From NCBI RefSeq assembly GCF_000002985.6, contig NC_003280.10, positions 372,001 to 436,000 of the forward strand: 64,000 nt of DNA. Reading direction: 5' to 3'. Numbering within the stretch: position 1 is the stretch's first letter; each line of letters opens with the position of its first letter. Positions 34,227 through 45,348 of this stretch are shown here, piece by piece. This DNA comes from Caenorhabditis elegans (lineage: Eukaryota > Nematoda > Chromadorea > Rhabditida > Rhabditidae). Made by a program: the position numbers and the translations under genes. The notes under the pieces are model-generated. The model was not told where the DNA came from. It searched no databases and saw only the letters and a list, made by a program, of their open reading frames with translations.

Positions 34227-37200
34227 TCAATTCTTAGTCCATTTCACACAATTCTCAGCAATTGTCACAGTATTCCAGTTGGTGGCAGTTTCCGTCCAAT
34301 CAGACATTCCTTGACTCGTATGTCGATCCATGACTTGCATTGTTACCGGCTTCTCCTCCGTCGAGCACATGTTCGTAGAGCGGATGAACTGGGTCATCTG
34401 AAGGAAAATACAGAAATTAAAAAGCTGCAAACGCGCCCCAATGCAAACTTTTACCATTTTTGCACAATGCGGGAGCACTGGACCATTTTCCAGCTTCAGC
34501 TCGTATTCCGTGCACTTGGTTCCGGCTTTTGCGAATATATTCGATGATTTCTGGAAAAATTGACTTGTAATTTGAATTTCTAATTCAGAAAAATTGGCTA
34601 CCGTCAAGCTGAGCAACTGCCCATACAAAAATGGTGACGTGGCGATTAGAGTGGGCGGGATTTTCGTGTAGGGACCCGTTTTCTCGTGTACAACGTCCGA
34701 ATCCATCAGCGCGTTGAATAGAGCATGAATCTTGGAGCCATGGACTACAAGACACTGGAAACCGGCACGATCAGTCACTTGGGAAGAGAGTTCTCTGGAA
34801 AAATTGGAAATTTGGGCATAGTTTCCGCATCCCCGGTGACAAATGTGCTCTATTGCACCGAATTGTTGGTTGGAATACGGTATTTATTGCATGTTTCAGC
34901 CGAGAATACCGATATTCATACCATCAATTTGGATAGAAGCACATAAGTCACAGAAATTCATTTTTAGAGGCTACGGAAGCTACAGTAATCCTTATGGGAG
35001 TTATACGGCATTTTCAGAGCAATTTTCGGTGTTTTTTTAAACAAAAACTTCAAAATTTTGGAAAAAAACGGTGAAAATTGCTATTTTCTACAATTTTCCC
35101 AGAAAATTGAAAATTTGGGCATAGCTTCCGCATCCCCGGTGACAAATGTGCTCTATTGCACCGAATTGTTGGTTGGAATACGGTATTTATTGCATGTTTC
35201 AGCCGAGAATACCGATATTCATACCATCAAAATTGGATAGAAGCACATAAGTCACAGAAAATTAATTTTCAATGAGGGAAAAATAGGATTACTGTAGCTT
35301 TGCGCAGATCGCGGAGCTACAGTAATCCTAGGAGGAGTCACATTACACAGTTCGGGTTACTGTAGCGCCGGGCTATTGCCACGCAGCTACAGTAACCTTT
35401 TGTATGTACAGTAACCTATTGACTTTTTTAATGGAAAAAATCTTGAAAATCAAAATTTCGACGTTTTTCGGAAAATTTTAATTTTAAAATAGTAGTAGAT
35501 TTGAACTTTTTAGCGTAAAATTTGCAATTTTAAGGCAAAAAATCAAATTCCACAAAATATTTCAAATTTTAAAGTACAAAAATTTGGGGCTACTGTAGTT
35601 TTGAGCGCAGCTACAGTAACCTTTCGTGAAAAAACGGGGTTTGCACGAAAAAACTGTCAAAAACTATGATTTTTTGGGTTTTTTTTCCAGAAAGTTCAAT
35701 AAAAAAGCTTTTTTGCCTGGATAATGGCAAATTTTTACCTCGAAACAGTATTTTTCACTGTTCGCGGTGAGACCCCAATCTCATTCAACCATTGGTTCGC
35801 CAGCTTCATTGGACTCTCGTTCTCATCACTGTCTTGATCTTTTTTCAGCGGGCTTTCATCGGAATTTTCCGAATTTTCGATTCCACCGAATGTTGTTGGT
35901 CCCATTTGAGAGTTCTCCTTGGATTCTGAAGCCAAAAGGCAATCCAGTGTTGACTGATCATGATGGAGTTGTGGTGAACTGCTGACACGCTTCAGAGACG
36001 ATGTGGGCTTTGGAGCCTCGAAGTCGACGCCTGCAAAAATTGAAATTTCAGTTTAAAAATGAATATTTAATAGAGTTTCAGCTTTTTTGCCTATTTCAGC
36101 TTTTAAATCGACAAAAAAAACAGTTTTTGAGCTGAAATTCGCAATGGAGCACGTTTGCCGCACACTATAATTTGAAAAAAAAGTTTTTTTCCTCAAAAAT
36201 ATCATTTTACAGTAGGATTTTAAGTGAAAAAGTGCGTAATTTCGTATAAAATCCTGCAAAATCGGAATTTTCGAGGAAAATTGAGCCAATTTTGAAATTT
36301 TTGAGTGAATTAACCAAAAAATCTAAATTTTAAGCTAAAAAGGCATTTTTTAATTTGGGTCTGCTAAATCAAAAGTTGTAGTTTGTAGTCTAGCAGACCC
36401 AACATTTTCCATTTTCGCAATGAAAAAAAAGGAAACTTGATGAATTTTTCAATTTTTCAGCGGGAAAATGAAAATGTTTCGAATAGAAATTAGAAAAATT
36501 CATGTTTTTTGCGATTTTTAGTGGAAAAAAAAATGCAATTTTTGTATTTTAAGGCAAAAGTGCGTATTTTCAGATAAAATCCTGAAAAAAATCGGAATTT
36601 CTGGGGGAAAATTGATCTAATTTCGAATTTTTGAGTGAATTAAAATTGTATTCCAAAAAAACGAATCAAAAAATCTAAATTTTAAACTGAAAACAGGCAT
36701 TTTTAATTTGGGTCTGCTAAATCAAAAGTTGTAGTTTGTAGTTTAGCAGACCCAAAATTTACTATTTTTGCAATGAAAATTGATGAATTTTTCAATTTTT
36801 CAGCGGGAAAATGAACATTTTTTGAATAGAAATAAGAAAAATTCAAGTTTTTGCGATTTTAAGCTGAAAAATTTGCACTTTTTGTGCTTTAAGACCTTGT
36901 ACGGCTTGAAAAAAGTATTTTTTACCCACAATTTTCAATTTTATAGCATAAAATCAATCTGAAAATTGCTCAAAAATTCTACCCTGGCTTCTCAAATGCT
37001 CTCGGATCGCCGACGTCGTATGAGTGATCACAGCGACAAGCTTCTGCCCTCGAAAAGCCTGCGAGCAAGATTGTGACGTGTCATCTGCCGCCACATCATC
37101 ACCACCACCCGACAACGGCATTTTCGTAAAAAGCACGTTGCAAACAGCAGTCGCCACGTAAAAACTGCCACGTTGTCCCTTTTTATACGAGCTGTAGAGC

Positions 37201-38919
37201 TCCGCGTAGCACTCTTGCCATTGTTCCAACATTGTGCTCGTCACCAGTGGAGCCAGCGAGACACGGGACACGTTTCTGCAAAAAAATTCGAATTTTAGGT
37301 GTTGCAAGTGTGCTCCACCGTACTCTTGCTCTGCGGTGATTCTTGGATACATTTTGAGCCCTGGAATTACTGGAAACTGGTAGAAAAGCGAGGCAGCTTC
37401 AAGAATTGACATTGGAGACACTGGGAGAGGCACTGTCGGGTCCTGAAATTTGAATTTTTTGAAAAAAAAAGGGTCTGCTAGGCTACAAACTACAAATTTG
37501 TCAGAAAAATATCATTGAAAATGGTTTTTTCTTTCAATTTTGAAGTAAAAAATTATTAAAAACTTGATTTCAACTGAAAAATACTATGAAAACTGCTGAA
37601 AAAGCCACAAAAATATATTTTGAAGACTACAAACTACAAATTTTGATTTAGCAGACCTAAATGATTTTTTTTTTCGTTTTTCGACGATTTTTACACAATT
37701 TTATGGATTTTAGCTCAAAATTTGCGATTTCAGATAAATTTTCCCTGAAAATTCCGATTTTTTCAGGATTTTGTATGAAAATACGCACTTTTGTCTTAAA
37801 ACACAAAAATTGCAAAATTTTCCACTAAAAATCGCAAAACACTTGAATTTTTCTGATTTCTATTTGAAAAATGTTCATTTTCCCGCTGAAAAATTGAAAA
37901 ATTCATCAATTTTCCAATTTTCCATGCGAAAATTGAAAATTTTTGGTCTGCTAGACTACAAACTACACATTTTGATTTAGCAGACCAAAGTGGTTTTGAA
38001 GAGATTGGGTCTGCTAGACTACAAACTACAAATTTCGATTTAGCAGACCCAAGCCAACATTTGCTTGAAAAAACCGTTTTTCTCCAAAATTTTTGCTGCG
38101 AAGGCCATTTTTCTACACAGAAAAGTCAAAAATAGTAGATTTCGACCCACCTCATAGCCATTAAGAAACGTTTTATTAAAATATTGCATTCCATCGAATC
38201 GATCGTTCGTCTGAAACTTGACAATCACATTTCCCGTCGATTTTCTCGTATTCATCCATGGAAACGAGACTTTTGACACGATTCTCATCTTGCTTCCGAT
38301 CCGAAGATCAGTTGGAAGATCCTCGGCAGACTCCTGGGCTGGTTCTGCTGGTTTTTGAGCCGATGACGACGTGGCAAGGAGCGCGGAGAAGTCGACCGGA
38401 TGGAATTCTTGAAGAAGAGCCTGCAGAATTCAATTTTTGTTTAAAAAAAACCTCGAGAATTTTATATTTTCTCACTGGATCAAAGCTCTGGAATCTCTCA
38501 AACTTCTGTGGACTTTTTCTTTTCCGCGGGGAGCTTCTCACTCCTTTGGTGGGCGTTTTAAGTGGATCGGGGCTTCTGAAACTTAAAATTATTAGAGAAG
38601 ATTGCTCAAATTTCCAATTCAAACCTCGAAATACTCGCTGCAAACGGATCGTCTTGTGAGAAGGTCACCTGGGGTTTTTGTCGCTTCTTTTGCGGGGAAG
38701 AGACCTGAAAATCGACTTTTTAAAATAAAAATAAGTTCATTTCTCTACTTTAAACGGATTATTCGCTGTCGGAGCCGGACAACTATCCGTAAATCCCTCC
38801 AAGCCTTCAAAATCGGTAGGTGGCGGTGGAGGCACAGCGTTGAGAATGTTTCGGCAGCTTGATCGACGTTTTATTTGCGTTTTGAGCCGATTTCGAGGAT
38901 TATAGTGCTCGTCGGACAT
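34227..38919 (-). CDS. dnsn-1: DONSON ortholog, DNA replication initiation factor
   Basis: Ten exons on the - strand: 38749-38919, 38625-38704, 38476-38575, 38151-38420, 37324-37442, 36983-37275, 35739-36030, 34602-34794, 34455-34550, 34227-34397. The phases close to 594 residues. The N-terminal 170 residues are basic and Pro/Ser-rich. The folded part has PFMWMN-like VSFPWMNTRKS and the WQECYAELYSSYKKGQRGSFYV block, matching the DONSON W..a..SLY..L....C.yFYv motif. Later come LANQWLNEIG, KTGPYTKIPPTLIATSPFLYGQLLSL and KLENGPVLPHCAKM, which are DONSON C-terminal signatures. DONSON helps load GINS onto MCM/CDC-45 to build the CMG helicase and acts in the nucleus. Intron 5 (37276-37323) is only 48 nt and stays open in frame. 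Intron 7 (34795-35738) carries a tandem duplication. The symbol is recalled from the C. elegans literature (C24H12.5). Confidence 0.92.
34801..35245. repeat. Tandem duplication of ~145 bp in a dnsn-1 intron
   Basis: Copies at about 34801-34950 and 35100-35248 are about 96% alike, from AAAATTGGAAATTTGGGCATAG to GATAGAAGCACATAAGTCAC. Each copy has an open + strand frame including NVLYCTELLVGIRYLLHV. Two more diverged copies lie at about 59470-59580 and 62810-62920. Confidence 0.85.
36357..38050. repeat. 44-bp palindromes GGGTCTGCTA...TAGCAGACCC, dnsn-1 cluster
   Basis: Full copies at 36357-36400, 36710-36753, 37945-37986 and 38007-38050, and partial ones at 37471-37500 and 37624-37657. The core is GGGTCTGCTAAATC, then GTAGTTTGTAGTC, then TAGCAGACCC. 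The copies are in both orientations and lie in introns of dnsn-1. About 310 bp of related sequence links pairs of them. Confidence 0.92.
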
Positions 38920-39231
38920 TTTAATAGGCTGAAAATTACAGATTTAATGAGGAAAATACGTAAAAATCACTGAAAATGTCTGAAAATTAAAAAATTTATT
39001 AAATTCTTAGCTTCTCGCGCTTTTTCAATAGAGCGCGAATGCTTGCGCGCAAAGGGAGACTGCTGGCGCATTTCTTGATCGTTGGCGCGTTTTTGGCTCC
39101 ATTTTTGCGAAAAAATATAATTTTATTGTTTTTTCTTGTAATTCTAAAGTTTTTGATTGATTTTCGATGTTTCTTTTTGAAATTTTATAGCGAAAAATCG
39201 ATATTTCACTCTTTTTTCCAGGTAATTCATC
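38920..39231. promoter_or_regulatory. Compact bidirectional promoter, dnsn-1 / DDX56-like
   Basis: Only 312 bases lie between the divergent start codons. The middle contains CTCGCGC, GAGCGCGAATGCTTGCGCGC and GGCGCG, CG-rich words within AT-rich DNA (about 39015-39090). A TTTTTTCCAG acceptor-like site sits at 39213-39222 just before the helicase ATG, consistent with SL trans-splicing. Shared control of two proliferation-linked genes is inferred. Confidence 0.6.
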
Positions 39232-42200
39232 ATGGCACCCGACGAAGTCACCAAAAAGAAGCGAAAATCGGTGAAATTCGCCGAAGAAGAGCCACCAAAA
39301 GTGAAAGAAGCACCTAAAAAACAGAAAGCCGGCAAGAAAATCGAGGTTTCCGTGGAGTTGCGCGACAAAAATGAGGAGAAAATGGGCAGAAAGAGAAAAC
39401 ACCGAATGAAGAAGAGTCAGGCAGAGTAAGTCGATATTTTGGGTTGCAGAAAAAGAAAAAAATGTGTTATAATAATTTTTCAGAAAACGCCAGAAGCTTA
39501 TGGAAAGCCTAGTTGGTCCTCAAGTCGATGAGATGGATTTCGAGCCGGAGCACAAGACATTCGCGGATTTTGGTCTGGATGAGCGTATTCTGAAGGTTTT
39601 TTTTTGCAAATTTAGACTTAAAATATTAGAATTTTCTTGCAGAGCATCGGAGAACTCGGCTGGGAAAAGGCAAATCAAGTCCAAGAGTCTGTGATCTCTC
39701 TGGCACTGGAAAACAAGAATATTATGGGAAGAGCTCGTACTGGATCCGGAAAAACCGGCGCTTTTCTGATTCCTCTTGTGCAGAAGCTGATCGCCGAATC
39801 CAAGACGAATGATGGATCAGTTGGACCATCTGCTGTGATCATTGCACCCACAAAAGAGCTCATCACACAGATTTATAAGCTTTTCGTGAAGCTTTCGCAG
39901 GCCTTGCCGTTTTTGCAGGTAAAATATGCGGATTTTAGTGGAAAAAATCTAAAATTTTGGTATTTTCAGGCTATCAATCTGTGTGATATCAATGAAGAGG
40001 AGAACTCGGTTTGGCTGGAGGACAGAAGCCACGTGGTTGTCACAACACCCGGAAAATTGCTCAGAATGTGCTCTTTGAGACCAGAATATTGCACATTGGT
40101 CAGCTATTTGGTGATGGACGAGGCGGATTTGTTGCTCTCCTTTGGTTATGAGGAGGAAATGATGTTAGTAGACGGATTTTGAGCTGGAAAATCGAAAAAT
40201 TGACATGATTTAGCACTAGGACCTGGAAATTTGGGTCAAAATCGTATTTATTCTTTAAAAAAAATCAAAAAGTATTCAAATTTTCACTTGCTCCCAGTGA
40301 GAAATAGGAAATATTCGATGGCAAAACCACTTTGGTTTTTTTAAATATTGGTCTGCTAAATGAAAATGTGTAGTTTGTAGTCTAGCAGACCCAAAATTTT
40401 TAATTTTCGCATTGAAAATTGGAAAATTGATGAATTTTTTAAATTTTTCAGCGGGAAAATGAACATTTTTCAAATAGAAATTAGAAAAATTCAAGTGTTT
40501 TGCGATTTTTAGTGGAAAATTGGCCAAAAGTGCGTATTTTCATATAAAATCCTGAAAAAATCGGGACTTTCGGGGAAAATTGATTTAAATTTAAATTTTT
40601 GAGTGAATTAGCATTGTATTCCAAAAAAAAACGAATCAAAAATCGAAATTTTAAGCTGAAAACAGGAATTTTTTAATATTGGTCTGCTAAATCGAAAATT
40701 GTAGTTTGTAGTCTCCAAAATCAATTTTTGCGGCCTTTTTTAGCAGTTTTTATAGTATTTTTCAGTAAAAATCAGGTTTTTAATACATTTTGTGAGTTAA
40801 AATTTTAAAAAAGAATCCAAAATGAATAAGAAAAACGCCCTTTTCGTGAAAAATCTTCGTTTTCCCTCAAATTTGAGTTTAAAAGCTGAAATTTCAGTCA
40901 GTTCTCGTGAGAAATAAAGATTTTTAGCTGAAAAAAATGATTATTTTATTTAAAATTTCCAATTTTCCCCGAAAAAAACTCTAAATTTTAAGTTGAAATC
41001 AGGCATTTTTTATTTTGGGTCTGCTAAATCGAAATTTGTAGTTTGTAGTCTCCAAAATCAATTTTTGTGGCTTTTTTTAGCAGTTTCCATAGTATTTTTC
41101 CAGTTGAAATCAGGTTCCAAATTTTCTTTTTTAATTTTTTTTTTTTAAAAATCCAAATTTTCCTAAAAAAAATGGTTTTTCCTCAAATTTTGCGTTATAA
41201 AGAGATTTTTAGCTGAAAAATAATCATTTTTCCCGAAAAAAACCTCTAAAATTTCAGCAAAATCCGTTCAAAACTCCCTCCAACCTACCAATGCCTAATG
41301 ACATCCGCCACACTGAAAGACGACATGACAACACTCAAAAAGCTATTCATGACAGGACCAGTCATCACGATTAAGCTCACAGAAGGAGATCTACCGAATT
41401 CTGATCAACTGACCCAGTATCAGTTGACTTGTGGCTCCGATGAAGAGAGATTCGCGATTCTTGTGGCAATGTTCAAGCTGAAACTGATCGTCGGAAGATC
41501 CATTCTTTTTGTGAATACTATCGATAGATGCTACAAGCTTATGCTAATTTTGAGAGTTTTTGGACTCAAAAGTTGCATTTTAAATAGTGCAATGCCTGCC
41601 AATTCACGTTGCCACGTCATTAATCAGTTTAATGAGGTAAAAATTGCGAAAAAGCTGGAAAAAATGAAAATTTAGCCGAAAAAATCAATTTTTTACATGA
41701 AAAATCGTATTTTAGGCTCGAAAAATGCTGTAAATTCGAAAAAAAATTGTTTTGTAATTTTTTCAATGTTTTATATAGAAAAATAGGGAAAAATCAACAT
41801 AATTTTCCACTAAAAAATTGAAAAATAAATTTTCTGCTATAAATTAGTTAATTTTCATCCAAAACCTCTGAAAAATTTAGATTTTCCGCCTAAAATTCAA
41901 TTTTTACACGAAAATTGAAAAATTTGGCCGAAAAATTGTATTTTAGGCTCGAAAAATGATGTAAAGTCGAAAAAAAAAAATTGAAAAATTGCTTTATATA
42001 GAAAAGCCAACATAATTTTTCCCTCAAAAATTGAATAACAAAATTTCTGCTCTAAATTAGTTAATTTTTATCAAAAACTTCCAAAAAAGTAGATTTTCCG
42101 CCTAAAAATCAATTTTTAAACGGACAAATTAAGATTTAGGCAAAAAATTGTGTTTTAGGCTCGAAAAATGCCGCAAATTCGAAAAAAAAAATCAATTTTT

Positions 42201-44529
42201 AAACGGAAAAATCAAAATTTCAGTGGCTTTTAGCCAAAAACCACTTTAAAATGTCAATTTTAGCTCTAAAAACTTGATTTTCCGTTAAATTCCTTGTCAA
42301 TTCCAATTTTTCCAGGGTTCCTATCAAATTGTGATCGCCAGTGATGTTTCGGATGCGGATGGCTCGAAATTAAAGGAGGAAATCGCCGGAAAATCCGACG
42401 AAAAACCGGAAAAAGACGAGAAAAAGGGAAAAAAAGCGTCGAAATTGGATAAAGAAAGCGGAGTTTCGAGGGGAATCGATTTTCATCACGTTTCGAATGT
42501 TGTTAATTTCGATTTTCCCGAAACTACAGATGCTTATATTCATCGTGTTGGAAGGTTCGAAATTGATGCGCGAAATTCGAGAAAATTGGACGATTTTGGG
42601 CTGAAATTGACTGAAAATCGAATAAAATGCATAATTTTTAAGCTGAAACACAAAAAAACCAAGAAAAACTCAAAATTTGAGCGAAAATCGATGAAATTGG
42701 CTGAAAATAGTAGAAAAACGAAAAAAATCACTTGGGTCTGCTAAATCAAAATATGTAGTTTGTAGTCTAGCAGACCCAAAATTTTCAATTTTCGCTGTGA
42801 AAATTGAAAAATTGATAAATTTTTTTAATTATTCAGCGGGAAAATTAACATTTTTCAAATAGAAATTAGAAAAATTCAACTGTTTCTGCGATTTTTGTGT
42901 TTAAAGACAAAAGTACGTATTTTCATATGAAATCCTGAAAAAATGAGCTGAAATTGGCTGATAATCGAAGAAAAAACTGAAATGTTAAGCTGAAACACGA
43001 AAAAAACCAAGAAAATCGCAAATTTTGATATAAAATCTATAAAATTGGATGGAAATCGTCGAAAAACAAATAAATAACTTTGGTCTGCTAAATAGAATTT
43101 GTAGTTTGTAGTCTAGCAGACCCAAATTTCTAGAAATTCGTTGGGTCTGCTATATTTAATATTGTAGTTTGTAGTCTAGCTGGCCAAATCTTATCAAAAA
43201 TATTGGTCTGCTAAATCGAAATTTGTAGTTTGTAGTCTAGCAGACCACGTTTTTGAATTTCTCGATTTTCAACTCAAAAACCTTCAATTTTTTCCAAATT
43301 TTATATTTTTTTCACTAAAAAGTTCATAATTTCCTCTTTTTTTCAGAACCGCCCGTGGTTTCAACAAAGGAACCGCCCTTTCCTTCTGTATTCCATCGGA
43401 ACGTGCACATTTGGAGCAAATTCAGGAGGAAATTAATCAGCAAATGGGTCGAAAAGTGCTTCAACCATACGAATTCCGTATTAAAGAGCTCGACACTTTC
43501 CTCCTGAGAACCCGTGAAGCTTTGAGTAAATGCACAAAAGGAGTTATCAAGAAGGCTCGGCTGAAGGAGATTCGTCAGGAGGTACAATTTCAGAGAAAAT
43601 TTAGGGAAAATTAGAGTTTTAGACGAGAAATTTGGAGAAAATCGGATAATTTTCGACTAAAATCTGAAAAATCATGAAAAAAATATTTTTTTTGACGATT
43701 CTGAGCCTGTAGGCATGAGGTAGGCTTATAACCAGGCATGAGGTAGGCCTGTAGGCAGGCATGTAGTCAGGCATGAGGTAGGCCTCAGGGCTGTCGGCAT
43801 GTAGTCAGGTCAGTAGGCAGGCATGAACAAGGACTGTAGGTAGGCATGTGGGCAGGCATGAGGTAGGTCTGTAGGTAGGCATGTAGTCAGGCATTAGGTA
43901 GGCATGAGGTAGACCTAGCGCCAGGCATGAACAAAGCCTGTAGGCAGGCCTAAGGTATGCCTGCTGGAAGGCATGAGGTAGGCATATAACCAGGCATGAA
44001 CTAGGACTGTAGTCAGGCATGAGGTAGGCTTGAAGGCAGGCATGAGGTAGGCTTGTAGGCAGGCATGAGGTAGGCCTGTAGTCAGGCATGAAGAATGCCT
44101 GTAGTCAGACATGAAGTCAGGCATGAGGTAGGCCTGCATCCAGGCATGAAGTAGGTCTGCCTTGCCTACCTTATGCCTACAAAAGTTTAAACAGTAGGTG
44201 AAATTCGTAAAAGCAACCGCCGAAACTCCCAAATTCAACCTATTTTTTTACAGCTCATGCGCTCGGCCAACCTCCAAACGTTTTTCGCGAAAAACGAACG
44301 TGAGAAGCTTCTGATGCAGACGGATTGTCACCCTGTCATGCTGAAAATCAACTCTCCCGCAATCGCCGATGTCACATCCTACATGGTACCAGAAGCCCTT
44401 CGTGGAATGGATTTCTCGGCTCCCGGAGCCAAAAATCGCCGCTACAATATGGGACAGAAGCATCGGCAGAAGCTGAAACACAAATTCCAGAAAAAGGGAA
44501 AGGATCCGTTGAAGACTTTTAAGATTTGA
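39232..44529 (+). CDS. DDX56-type DEAD-box RNA helicase (Dbp9 family)
   Basis: Eight exons: 39232-39425, 39484-39595, 39643-39918, 39970-40163, 41258-41636, 42316-42554, 43347-43581 and 44254-44529, giving 634 residues. After a lysine-rich head come the helicase motifs in order. The Q-motif region [19 protein letters not shown] precedes motif I ARTGSGKT (133-140). Next are PTKELITQ (Ia), TPGKLL (Ib), DEAD (244-247), SAT (275-277), SILFVNT (IV), [18 protein letters not shown] (V) and HRVGRTARG (VI, about 461-469). A charged insert of about 40 residues ([23 protein letters not shown]...) splits motif V's region, as in the DDX56/Dbp9 family. The C-terminus is basic ([17 protein letters not shown]). 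It should act in nucleolar 60S subunit assembly. By memory this is C24H12.4. Introns 4-6 carry the 44-bp palindromes and intron 7 a minisatellite. Confidence 0.95.
40350..43246. repeat. 44-bp palindromes, helicase-intron cluster
   Basis: Full copies at 40350-40392, 42734-42777, 43082-43123, 43143-43184 and 43205-43246. Halves lie at 40681-40716 and 41017-41052, where the TAGCAGACC arm is replaced by TCCAAAATCA. The three at 43082-43246 are packed within 165 bp. All lie in introns of the helicase gene. Confidence 0.92.
43700..44180. repeat. GGCATGAGGTAGGCCTGTAGGCA minisatellite in helicase intron 7
   Basis: About 20 imperfect units of AGGCATGAGGTAGGC with CTGTAGKCAGGC linkers. The - strand open frames rich in Cys/Leu/Pro are repeat artefacts. 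Confidence 0.92.
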
Positions 44530-45348
44530 ATTGTTTTTCGTTTTGTTTTGTTGAGTTTATCGTTTTGTTAACATTGTTTTTTTTACGAATTTTCGAGATG
44601 AAGAATTTGATTCCTGTTGATACACCCTCATCTTTCAGAAAAAAGGCTTAATTTTGTCAACCGTGACGCCACAGCGACCGGAAATTCATTTTTATACACA
44701 TCGAATTGCTGTGGCTTTCAACAAAAAAAGTGTAGCTTTATACCAAATGCACCAAAAACGGCTTCTTAGGGTGTGCATGGTAAATAGCTGAAATCATAAG
44801 AAATACAATATCATCATCATTCATTCAATCTTTAAGCACACGAAATTTCAAGTAAATCTATTTGTCGGGTTTTACCCGTTTTCTCTTTTATTTTTCCCTC
44901 AACGCAAGCTCTTTTGCCATTTTGACACGCCAAAACCTCTGATTTCCTGCTCAACAAGTTTCGCGCCTTGCGATCTTCTTGACGCACTTTCAGTGCCTTG
45001 CGCACACGGCGACGCGAATCCAAGAATTCTCATCACTTCTCCCGCAAGAACGGGTGCAAGCCGGTCGACGCCGTGAGGCTCGCCGTTTTTCATAGGTTTT
45101 AAGGTTTCAATTGTTTCAAGTTTAAGGTTTTCCATTGTTTTCTAGGTTTAAAAAGGTTTTTTATTGTTTTTGGTATCTTGGTCTCGAATATTTCGAGATA
45201 TTTTGTCTCTCCTGGTTTTAAAAGACTTGTCTTTCTAATAAATTATTAGTAAGATATCAAAAGGTCTTCTGTTCTTGTTTTCTCAGTTTTCAAGGTTACA
45301 TTGCTACAATTTCACAATTAATAAGGTCTTGATTTATCGAAACCTTAC
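44530..45348. other. Intergenic between converging genes
   Basis: Contains a GC-richer block at 44900-45085 with an open, Arg-rich - strand frame (residues such as RRRVRKALKVRQEDRKARNL). I do not recognise it; it may be a transposon or gene fragment. To its right, AAGGTTTT/AAGGTTTC units repeat at 45100-45300. Confidence 0.45.

Noticed and set aside
40276-40527. 83-residue - strand frame resembling frames at 37771-37980
   Set aside because: Similarity comes from the shared ~310-bp intronic repeat, not from coding sequence.
36357-43246. Regularly recurring 44-bp palindromes considered as a CRISPR-like array
   Set aside because: Eukaryotic introns, irregular spacing, both orientations, and the intervening sequence is repeated rather than unique.
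43805-44238. Two - strand open frames of about 100 residues
   Set aside because: Produced by the GGCATGAGGTAGGC minisatellite in an intron of the helicase gene.
44832-45135. Arg-rich - strand frame that might be a small gene
   Set aside because: No start or splice context and no family recognised; noted only as a possible fragment.
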